From Candidatus Cloacimonadota bacterium (GTDB lineage: Bacteria > Cloacimonadota > Cloacimonadia > Cloacimonadales > Cloacimonadaceae), in assembly GCA_023230025.1 (NCBI GenBank), contig JALNYD010000096.1:1-9562 (forward strand): a DNA stretch of 9,562 bases, written 5' to 3'. Within the stretch, counting starts at the first letter, position 1, and every line of letters starts with the position of its first letter. The notes beneath the pieces are model-generated. The model made no database searches. It saw only the letters and a list, made by a program, of their open reading frames with translations, and had not been told where the DNA came from. Of this stretch, positions 1 through 5,417 are shown piece after piece. Made by a program: the position numbers and the translations under genes.

Positions 1-805
1 TAATTCCCTCAATAATCCTGGGTCCGGCTCGTTGGATCAGATCGGGATCAATGCTATCCTCAAAGAAGATCATCGAATCCTGCAGCGCTGGAATCACCTG
101 CCAACCTTTTCGGGAGAGGATATTGGGCAGATTATCCTGGGAAAAACAGATCATAATGTCAGGCTTGGCGGCAATCACTGTTTCAGGATTGACCCGGGAA
201 TAATCACGTTCCAATGTGTCAAAGACGTTGTTCCCTCCGGCGATCTCAATCAGTTCTCCCACAAAGGACTTGTCGGATACACTCATCAGAGGGTCCCGGT
301 ATATCTCCAGATACACATCTGGCTTGATCTTACTGCTATTCCGTATTTGGATTTCATGGATGGATTGTTTCATGGAGGCGGTTAGCTCAGCAGCCTTATC
401 GTCGCTGCCGGTAATTCTGCCAATACGCTCTATCTCCAGGAAGATATCGTTTACAGATTTGGGATACACACTTTCCACCCGGATGCCTAAACGACTGAGA
501 TCCTGAGCTATGCCATCCTGTTCCAGCGCAGTTGTAAAAACTATACTGGGCTTGAGAGCAAGCACATCCTCAAGCTTTACCGCTCCAAATGCCCCCACCT
601 TATGAATCATACGAAGCGAGGTGGGATAGGTGCATTCCGTGGTAAGCCCGACAATCCGGCTTTCCAAACCTAAACTGGCCAGGATTTCTGCAACTTCAGG
701 GGATAATACCACATAGCGATCCTTCCCTGGAGCGGAATTTGATGGACAACCAGCAAGAATCGTCAGTGCCAGAATTGTGATCATCAGGATAGCGAGCTTT
801 CTCAT
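1..805 (-). CDS. Periplasmic substrate-binding lipoprotein, BtuF/FecB-like ABC transporter component (partial)
   Basis: This should be the extracytoplasmic binding protein of an ABC importer for a metal chelate such as cobalamin, ferric siderophore or haem. Reading the minus strand from ATG at 805 gives 268 codons with no stop before the window edge, so only a short C-terminus is missing. Residues 1-19 are a lipoprotein signal (RK, then a hydrophobic run) ending in the lipobox L17-A18-G19-C20. Family features follow in order: a VVLSPEVAEILASLGL segment, RIVGLTTECTYP, VGAFGAVKLEDVLALKPSIVF, and in the second lobe YRDPLMSVSDKSFVGELIEI with the AGGNNVF motif and a late KPDIMICF strand. This is the standard two-lobe helical-backbone fold. 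An AAGGA-type ribosome site lies about 6-7 nt upstream. No permease or ATPase is in the window, and they may lie beyond the left edge. The ligand cannot be told from the sequence, and I see no B12-box upstream. Confidence 0.9.
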   Translation of the reverse strand, partial: MRKLAILMITILALTILAGCPSNSAPGKDRYVVLSPEVAEILASLGLESRIVGLTTECTYPTSLRMIHKVGAFGAVKLEDVLALKPSIVFTTALEQDGIAQDLSRLGIRVESVYPKSVNDIFLEIERIGRITGSDDKAAELTASMKQSIHEIQIRNSSKIKPDVYLEIYRDPLMSVSDKSFVGELIEIAGGNNVFDTLERDYSRVNPETVIAAKPDIMICFSQDNLPNILSRKGWQVIPALQDSMIFFEDSIDPDLIQRAGPRIIEGI

Positions 806-850
806 CAGAGTTCCTTTACTACTTAGGTATTTCTCCACCAGGGAGGATGA

Positions 851-886
851 GGGAATGATTCGGGTTGGCTTCTCTTGCTCATTCCC
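851..886 (-). promoter_or_regulatory. Inverted repeat (possible leader stem-loop) upstream of the lipoprotein gene
   Basis: GGGAATGA at 851-858 is perfectly repeated in inverted form as TCATTCCC at 879-886, with 20 nt between. It sits about 45 nt upstream of the lipoprotein start on the minus strand, next to the tetO-like palindrome. It could be a leader hairpin or a two-half-site protein-binding site. Eight paired bases is suggestive but not proof. Confidence 0.35.
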
Positions 887-899
887 CCTATCAGTGATA
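886..899. promoter_or_regulatory. tetO-like palindromic operator candidate
   Basis: The 11-bp palindrome TATCAGTGATA (889-899) is perfect around a central G. With the flanking CCC it reads CCCTATCAGTGATA, which equals 14 bases of the Tn10 tetO2 operator as I remember it. It lies 84-94 bp upstream of the lipoprotein start. It overlaps where the -10 would fall for a minus-strand promoter with TTGACA at 920-925. A TetR-family repressor site is the natural reading, but no tetR-like gene is in the window. Confidence 0.35.
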
Positions 900-925
900 A
901 GCTTCAAAATGCTGATTCTTGTCAA
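895..925 (-). promoter_or_regulatory. Possible sigma-70-like promoter for the lipoprotein gene
   Basis: A perfect TTGACA lies on the minus strand at 925-920. The -10 side is poor: GCTTAT at 17-nt spacing (902-897) matches only half of TATAAT, and TATCAC needs a 20-nt spacer. The position, roughly 90-120 bp upstream of the lipoprotein start and overlapping the palindrome at 889-899, fits a regulated promoter. The -10 mismatch keeps confidence low. Confidence 0.25.
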
Positions 926-1030
926 GCTCAATTGCTGGTAGACCTTGCAGAACAAGAAGCTGAAACCAAATATCTGGAAGACCTGCAGGGAAGCGTGAAA
1001 CTGGTGGCAGCAAAGATGAAGAAGAAGTGA

Positions 1031-1237
1031 AACCCTATCCCAGGTACAAAGATAGCGGAGCTGCAAAACCTGATTGATCATCAGTCTATCAGACCTTAAC
1101 CCAGGATCAAAAACATCTGCGCTCGTGGACATGATATCCTGGATAGTATCTGATGCTGAGTGCGGGAGTATCGCCTCAACAAGCGAATGGCAAGAGAATG
1201 AACAAGAACAACCATAAAAACCTTGGTATTGTTCCTC
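1031..1237. other. Intergenic stretch with no supported gene
   Basis: All three plus frames are broken by stops and the short open pieces lack a ribosome site. One piece contains an in-frame ATG at 1129 and runs to the TAA at 1215-1217 but resembles nothing I know. I see no tRNA-like cloverleaf and no terminator with a T-run. Confidence 0.4.
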
Positions 1238-1266
1238 TAGTCCCATCGGGACGTGAGTTTAGATAG
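1238..1266 (+). repeat. REP-like palindromic repeat, copy 1
   Basis: GTCCCATCGGGAC (1240-1252) is a short hairpin with 5-bp arms, followed by the shared tail GTGAGTTTAGATAG. The same core-plus-tail layout recurs three more times within 190 bp. Compared with copy 3 in inverse orientation, 24 of 26 bases agree. Confidence 0.75.
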
Positions 1267-1288
1267 ACTGGGGATACAACGCTGATCT

Positions 1289-1317
1289 GAGTCCTGTAGG
1301 GACGACAGTTTAGATAA
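1289..1317 (+). repeat. REP-like palindromic repeat, copy 2
   Basis: The core GTCCTGTAGGGAC (1291-1303), with one arm mismatch, is followed by the tail GACAGTTTAGATAA. It is in the same orientation as copy 1, starting 51 bp after it, and is preceded by GA to give the GAGTCC start also seen in copy 4. Confidence 0.75.
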
Positions 1318-1346
1318 TTATATCCTTGTCTATCTTCTGATTAGCT

Positions 1347-1375
1347 ATATCTAAACTGCCGTCCCGATGGGACTA
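1347..1375 (-). repeat. REP-like palindromic repeat, copy 3
   Basis: The tail comes first here (TATCTAAACTG, 1348-1358), followed by the core GTCCCGATGGGAC (1361-1373), so it is inverted relative to copies 1 and 2. Bases 1348-1365 pair with 1299-1316 of copy 2 at 17 of 18 positions, giving a long potential hairpin with a 31-nt loop. Confidence 0.75.
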
Positions 1376-1397
1376 AGATGACTGTACGGCGCACGGT

Positions 1398-1428
1398 TCT
1401 ATCTGAACTGACGTCCCTAACGGGACTC
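1398..1428 (-). repeat. REP-like palindromic repeat, copy 4
   Basis: The tail TCTATCTGAACTGAC (1398-1412) precedes the core GTCCCTAACGGGAC (1413-1426), in the same orientation as copy 3. The loop is one base longer and the tail has a T-to-C change relative to the TTTAGATA form (TTCAGATA on the minus strand). Its downstream half is duplicated in the adjacent tandem repeat. Confidence 0.7.
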
Positions 1429-1470
1429 AAAACGCCATGTCACAAAACGGGACTCAAAACGCCATGTCAC
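1419..1470 (+). repeat. Tandem duplication, 25-bp identical units with 27-bp period
   Basis: Bases 1419-1443 and 1446-1470 are identical, separated by two bases. Each unit begins with AACGGGACTC, the downstream half of palindromic copy 4, and ends in GCCATGTCAC. It looks like a slippage or recombination scar starting inside the palindrome. Confidence 0.85.
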
Positions 1471-1755
1471 TCAAGTTCTGCAGCCGTGTGTGGAGCGGTC
1501 TTCACAAGCTTGTAGTATCTGGGTTTCTTATAGCCTTGCAACCTTCCGAACTCACGTTTATCAAAGAGAGGGACATTTGTAGTTTGGGGCGAGGGTTTAT
1601 AGTGATTCATGCAGAGTGGAGTTACCTGGCGAAGGGGTGAAAGGGCCAAAGCCGTTACTGAGATCGTGTAATAGACCAAGTTTATTCTGTGAACTATCTG
1701 TGGATGATTCCCTACTCTTTTCCGCTTTGTGGCGTGCAAGCTGATAATTTGGATT
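1471..1755. other. Intergenic stretch with no convincing gene
   Basis: Two overlapping open frames on opposite strands cross this stretch: plus 1437-1640, and minus 1739-1467 starting at TTG. Neither has a ribosome site, a recognisable domain or good codon character, and both run into the tandem repeat. No T-rich terminator or tRNA is visible. The stretch may be part of a longer dispersed repeat associated with the palindromes, which cannot be tested within one window. Confidence 0.4.
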
Positions 1756-1781
1756 GACTGGATTAGTAGACTAGATTAGTT
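1756..1781 (+). repeat. Two 13-bp direct repeats just upstream of the kinase gene
   Basis: GACTGGATTAGTA (1756-1768) is followed directly by GACTAGATTAGTT (1769-1781), with 11 of 13 bases identical. The pair ends 19 bp before the chosen kinase start, where a -10 region or an activator or repressor site would be expected. A weak TTGACT (1754-1759) overlaps the first copy, without a good -10 at the right distance. Confidence 0.5.
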
Positions 1782-1790
1782 TGAACTAAT

Positions 1791-1797
1791 GGGGTGG
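1791..1797 (+). promoter_or_regulatory. Ribosome binding site deciding the kinase start
   Basis: GGGGTGG precedes ATG 1801 and pairs with the GGTG part of the anti-Shine-Dalgarno. The other in-frame ATG (1789) overlaps this site and has no purine-rich site upstream, so 1801 is preferred. Confidence 0.5.
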
Positions 1798-1800
1798 AAT

Positions 1801-3762
1801 ATGAAGAAAGAGTTTACCAAAGCTGTTAAAACAAAGGTTTTCGCACAGATTGAAGATATCATCCGATTGGAGCGCACTGCTGCTCTGGAAGTAATTGACG
1901 AGATTTTGGAGCTTCTTGACACTGTAGATTTGAGCAAGAATCCAGAAGATGAGATAAGTATCCTGATCGGGTTAGCCAGATATTATGTGAACAGTAGGGA
2001 TACCAACTCTGCGGAAGCCGTTTTGCAACGAGCGCTGAATGTGGCTGAAAGTAATGAACTCCAGGGTGAGGTACTTCATGTCAAATCCACCTATGCCATC
2101 ATTCACTCGATGAGGGGGGATCACCTCAAGGCGATTTACATTTGGGAAGACATGCTTACTCAAATTGACAAGACTCAAACGACATGGATGGCTCTGGTCA
2201 ATAATCTGGTGGTGGCTTATGGATTTACAATGCAGTTTACCCGAGCGGTTGACTTGTGTTATGAATTGCTTCAGGAATTGGATGCCGGAGAGGATGAGCC
2301 AGATGTGCGGATATCGATTCTGATCAATCTGGGAAATGCTTATGGTCCTTTGAAAAGCCACGAAAAGGCGTTGAAAGCCTATCAGGAAGCTTATGAGCTT
2401 GCGGAGCGGGAGCAAAACATACCCTACCTAAGCTATGTACTAAGCAACATGGCGGGAACTCTTTCTGACCTGCAGCGCTATGATGAAGCTTATGAAGCAG
2501 CTCAGAAAGCATTGGAAATCAATCAGAAGTACTATGGAGACGAGCAGGTAGCCGATGCGCTGTGTTTATTGGGCTCTTCCTGCACCAAACTAGAGCGTTA
2601 TGATGAAGCCAAATCATATTTGATGCAAGCTTTGCCTATGCGTCAGCCGGAGACAGACCTGGTGGGGCACATCAGTACTCTGATAAATCTCGCCACTCTG
2701 CATCTTAAGCAAGAAGAATATGCTGAAGCGCTGAAATATCTGGAGCAAGCTCATCCTCTGGCCAAGGATACTGAAATCGTTAGACACCGGATCAACCTGT
2801 ATAGCCTTTGGAGCGAGTATTACGAAAAAATCCAGGACTATCAGAAAGCAAATGAATGCCTGCGTGTACTTGCAGAGTTGCATGAACAACAATACACAGA
2901 GCTTTCTGCAAAATTGATCTCAAAGCAGGAAGCTGAATACTTACGCCATAAGATTGAGCTGCAAAACCAGAGCTTAATCAAGACAAATCAGGAGTTAGAG
3001 GATTCAAATCAACTAATCAAACGCCAGGCTCAGCAGTTGGAAGAGGGTAACCGGGAGTTGCACGCTTCCTTGGGGATGCTGAACCGGCTGATCTCGATCA
3101 TTTCACACGATGTTCGCGGCCCCGCAGCTAACAGTGCAGCAGCTTTGCGGATGATCCATGATGGAAGCCTGGGACAGGAAGTATCTCAGAAACTTATCGG
3201 GCAAGTCATTGACAGTCTGGATGGAGTAATGGATCTGCTCACAGAGATCATGCTATGGATCGAATCCCGCAGTTTCAACAAAAGCGTGGATCGCCTGATG
3301 CACAATGTGGACATTATGTCCTTGCTGGACCCCGTCCTGAAGCTGTATCAAAGTCACCTATCCCAAAAGAAGATCAATTTGGATCTGCACTGTGGCGAGG
3401 GAGATAGAACCTGTTATACGGAACCTAACATCATGAAGATTGTGCTGCGCAACATTCTTAGTAATGCCACCAAGTTCACTCCGGAAGGTGGGAAGATATA
3501 CATTTCATTTCTACCCAAAAAAGATCACCTGAAGCTATGCATCCGGGATACAGGAGTGGGTATGAGCAAGGAGGAGATCACCATGCTGCTGAAACAAGGA
3601 CTGAAATCAAAAACCGGAACCAATCAAGAGCCCGGGATGGGCATGGGTTTGCGCTACAGCTTGGGATACTTGAAGTTGCTGGGCGTTGAGTTCAATATCA
3701 GTAGTGAGGAAGGCCAGGGGACGGAGTTCACTTTGAAGCTTAGACCTGCTAAGAGGGACTAA
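1801..3762 (+). CDS. TPR-containing sensor histidine kinase (soluble)
   Basis: This is a cytoplasmic two-component sensor kinase that should autophosphorylate on a histidine and pass the phosphate to a response regulator. From ATG 1801 it is 653 residues. Residues about 50-370 form a string of TPR helical hairpins (e.g. LINLGNAYGPLKSHEKALKA, LQRYDEAYEAAQKALEI). Residues about 380-430 are a coiled-coil signalling helix. The H-box is IISHDVRGP with the phospho-acceptor at His436. The ATP-binding domain shows the N-box NILSNATKF (Asn551 and Asn555), the G1 box DTGVGM starting at Asp583, and the G2 box GMGMGL at about 612-617, so all catalytic boxes are intact. There is no signal peptide, membrane span or receiver domain, so it senses an internal cue, probably by protein contacts through the TPRs. 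A start at 1789 would add four residues but lacks a ribosome site. No response regulator lies in the window. Confidence 0.92.
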   Translation: MKKEFTKAVKTKVFAQIEDIIRLERTAALEVIDEILELLDTVDLSKNPEDEISILIGLARYYVNSRDTNSAEAVLQRALNVAESNELQGEVLHVKSTYAIIHSMRGDHLKAIYIWEDMLTQIDKTQTTWMALVNNLVVAYGFTMQFTRAVDLCYELLQELDAGEDEPDVRISILINLGNAYGPLKSHEKALKAYQEAYELAEREQNIPYLSYVLSNMAGTLSDLQRYDEAYEAAQKALEINQKYYGDEQVADALCLLGSSCTKLERYDEAKSYLMQALPMRQPETDLVGHISTLINLATLHLKQEEYAEALKYLEQAHPLAKDTEIVRHRINLYSLWSEYYEKIQDYQKANECLRVLAELHEQQYTELSAKLISKQEAEYLRHKIELQNQSLIKTNQELEDSNQLIKRQAQQLEEGNRELHASLGMLNRLISIISHDVRGPAANSAAALRMIHDGSLGQEVSQKLIGQVIDSLDGVMDLLTEIMLWIESRSFNKSVDRLMHNVDIMSLLDPVLKLYQSHLSQKKINLDLHCGEGDRTCYTEPNIMKIVLRNILSNATKFTPEGGKIYISFLPKKDHLKLCIRDTGVGMSKEEITMLLKQGLKSKTGTNQEPGMGMGLRYSLGYLKLLGVEFNISSEEGQGTEFTLKLRPAKRD

Positions 3763-3771
3763 AGTGAAGGT

Positions 3772-3824
3772 AATTGTGCCCCAGAGTTCATTTTCAAAAA
3801 GTTACGCCCTTCGGCAGCACAATT
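3772..3824 (+). promoter_or_regulatory. Inverted repeat in the leader of the cardiolipin synthase gene
   Basis: AATTGTGC (3772-3779) and GCACAATT (3817-3824) are perfect inverted copies 37 nt apart, filling the gap between kinase and synthase. The right arm ends 1 nt before the ribosome site of the preferred start. It could be a leader hairpin or a dimeric binding site. It is not a terminator because no T-run follows. Confidence 0.4.
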
Positions 3825-3825
3825 C

Positions 3826-3832
3826 AGAGGGA
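3826..3832 (+). promoter_or_regulatory. Ribosome binding site deciding the cardiolipin synthase start
   Basis: AGAGGGA lies 7 nt before GTG 3840. The upstream in-frame TTG at 3774 has only a short AAGG at tight spacing. This supports GTG 3840, which also places the first membrane helix at the usual distance from the N-terminus. Confidence 0.6.
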
Positions 3833-3839
3833 AGATCCT

Positions 3840-5405
3840 GTGCCTTCACATAAGCTACTTGATACCATTCTGCTGATATTAGGCCTTGCCTTTAGTCTGC
3901 TGATTGTTGCATCACTAATCCAATTGATATTTGGGGGTGATGTCTTGCAGACCTTTCACAGGGTAACATCAAACGTAATCTATGTAATCTTTGGGCTCAC
4001 CATTTTTTTAATCATCGTAGTGCTGATGTTGGAAAACTCCTCTCCTGTGCATACATTGGCGTGGATCATGGTGCTGATCTTTGTTCCCGTTGTGGGCTTT
4101 ATATTGTATCTGTTCTTTGGGCGAAACTGGAGGAAGATCAAGCTGTTCAACCGCAAAGAGATTCTGGATAAAGAATTAATGGATCGGATTTCTCAATTGA
4201 TTCCGGAGTTCAATAGTGCGCTTCTGAACCATAATCTGGAGCACAAGCTACATCGTTTACTGAGAAACAATGGTAAAGCTATTTTAACCGGACGCAACCA
4301 AATCGAGCTGATCAGCGATACTGGAATAGCCTTCAGCGCAATCTGTGACGCAATCAAGGCAGCTCAGGATCACGTGCATCTGGTTTATTTCTCCATTGCC
4401 AGTGACAGCACTGGCAACTATCTGAAGAACCTTTTGATCCAGAAAGCCAAAGCCGGGATTGAGGTGCGCTTCATCTATGATGATGTGGCGTGTTGGAAGC
4501 TTCCCCGCAGATTCAAGCGGGATTTGATCCTGGCCGGAGTGAAGTTTATTCCCTTCATGCCGGTATGGATTCCCTTTCTAAACAGCCGGATGAATTATCG
4601 TAACCATCGGAAACTGGTGGTTATCGATGGCAAAATGGCTTTCCTGGGTGGTTTGAATATTGGAGATCAGTATCTGGGAAAGGATCCCTATTATGGTTAT
4701 TGGCGAGATTCTGTGGCCATTTTTGAGGGAGAAGCAGTGCTCAGCATGCAGGCTATTTTTATGGGAGACTGGTATTTTGTAAGCAAGGAGAATCTCTTCC
4801 GAAGCGATCGTATCAATCATTACTTGAATCGCGAAGCTATCAGTCATATCCAGATGCAAAGTCCTGTGCAGATTCTAGCCAGCGGACCGGATACGAATCA
4901 TGCCAGCATCTTGCAGTTTTACTTCTCAGCGATTGCCAATGCCCATCGTTACATTATGATCAATACACCGTATCTGATCTTGAATGAAGCCTTGCTGATG
5001 GCTCTTAAAACTGCAGCCATCAGTGGCGTTAAAGTGCAAATCATCCTTCCCGGTAAGGCAGATCACTGGATAGTCTTCTGGGGCAGCAGATCGTATTTTG
5101 AGGAGTTACTGGAAGTTTCGGTGGAGATTTATGAATATCAGCGAGGCTTCATGCACGCCAAAATCATGATCATTGATGACGAAGTCCTGGGTCTGGGTAC
5201 TGCCAATATGGATCTACGCAGTTTTAATCACAATTTTGAACTCACCGCTCTGGTTTATAGTGATGACATTGTCAAAAGAGCCAGTGAAGCATTCTACCAG
5301 GATTTGGCTTTTAGTAAAAGGCTGGATTTGGAAGAGTTTAGAAAGCGAGGATTGATCGATCGCAGTAAAGAATCACTGTGCCGGCTCTTTTCTCCATTAT
5401 TGTAA
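3840..5405 (+). CDS. cls: Cardiolipin synthase (phospholipase D family)
   Basis: This membrane enzyme is expected to join two phosphatidylglycerol molecules into cardiolipin plus glycerol. From GTG 3840 it is 521 residues, near the usual 480-510. Three hydrophobic segments sit at about 6-31, 44-64 and 71-93, the last two forming the typical PLDc_N hairpin ending in FFGRNWRK. Two HKD catalytic motifs are intact: HRKLVVID (His256, Lys258, Asp263), followed by GGLNIGDQY, and HAKIMIID (His439, Lys441, Asp446), followed by GTANMDLRSFNHNFE. Both carry the downstream Gly and Asn/Ser pattern of bacterial Cls. The longer reading from TTG 3774 adds 22 polar residues and is less likely. The gene lies 77 nt after the kinase and 12 nt before the AddB-like gene, whose ribosome site overlaps this stop codon. 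A phosphatidylserine synthase or other PLD member is less likely given the N-terminal membrane hairpin. Confidence 0.92.
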   Translation: MPSHKLLDTILLILGLAFSLLIVASLIQLIFGGDVLQTFHRVTSNVIYVIFGLTIFLIIVVLMLENSSPVHTLAWIMVLIFVPVVGFILYLFFGRNWRKIKLFNRKEILDKELMDRISQLIPEFNSALLNHNLEHKLHRLLRNNGKAILTGRNQIELISDTGIAFSAICDAIKAAQDHVHLVYFSIASDSTGNYLKNLLIQKAKAGIEVRFIYDDVACWKLPRRFKRDLILAGVKFIPFMPVWIPFLNSRMNYRNHRKLVVIDGKMAFLGGLNIGDQYLGKDPYYGYWRDSVAIFEGEAVLSMQAIFMGDWYFVSKENLFRSDRINHYLNREAISHIQMQSPVQILASGPDTNHASILQFYFSAIANAHRYIMINTPYLILNEALLMALKTAAISGVKVQIILPGKADHWIVFWGSRSYFEELLEVSVEIYEYQRGFMHAKIMIIDDEVLGLGTANMDLRSFNHNFELTALVYSDDIVKRASEAFYQDLAFSKRLDLEEFRKRGLIDRSKESLCRLFSPLL

Positions 5406-5410
5406 GAGGT
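5404..5410 (+). promoter_or_regulatory. Ribosome binding site of the AddB-like gene
   Basis: AAGAGGT lies 7 nt before GTG 5418 and shares two bases with the TAA of the cardiolipin synthase gene (5403-5405), so the two genes are very likely read from one message. Confidence 0.6.
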
Positions 5411-5417
5411 ATTTATT

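Larger units (their letters stand above)
851..1030 (+). pseudogene. Possible C-terminal remnant of an unrecognised gene
   Basis: The frame is open from just after the TGA at 848-850 to the TGA at 1028-1030 (59 codons) but has no ATG or GTG. The last 35 or so codons read like a real protein end: a charged, helical, leucine-spaced segment (LVDLAEQEAETKYLEDLQ, then GSVKLVAAKMKKK). No convincing frame continues beyond the stop. I do not recognise a family. It could be the 3' remnant of a deleted gene, or chance. The lipoprotein gene's upstream region would then overlap the remnant. Confidence 0.25.

Noticed and set aside
32..506. Two overlapping plus-strand open frames (32-385 and 216-506)
   Set aside because: They lie antisense to the clearly recognisable binding-lipoprotein gene and show no protein-like character of their own.
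806..930. Cobalamin riboswitch upstream of the BtuF-like gene
   Set aside because: I see no B12-box sequence and the leader is too short and unstructured for the class.
1238..1470. CRISPR array
   Set aside because: The repeats occur in both orientations, vary in core and tail, and have irregular spacing with no uniform spacers. No cas genes are present.
1437..1739. Small genes on plus (1437-1640) and minus (1739-1467)
   Set aside because: They start or end in the tandem repeat, lack ribosome sites, overlap each other on opposite strands and match no family I know.
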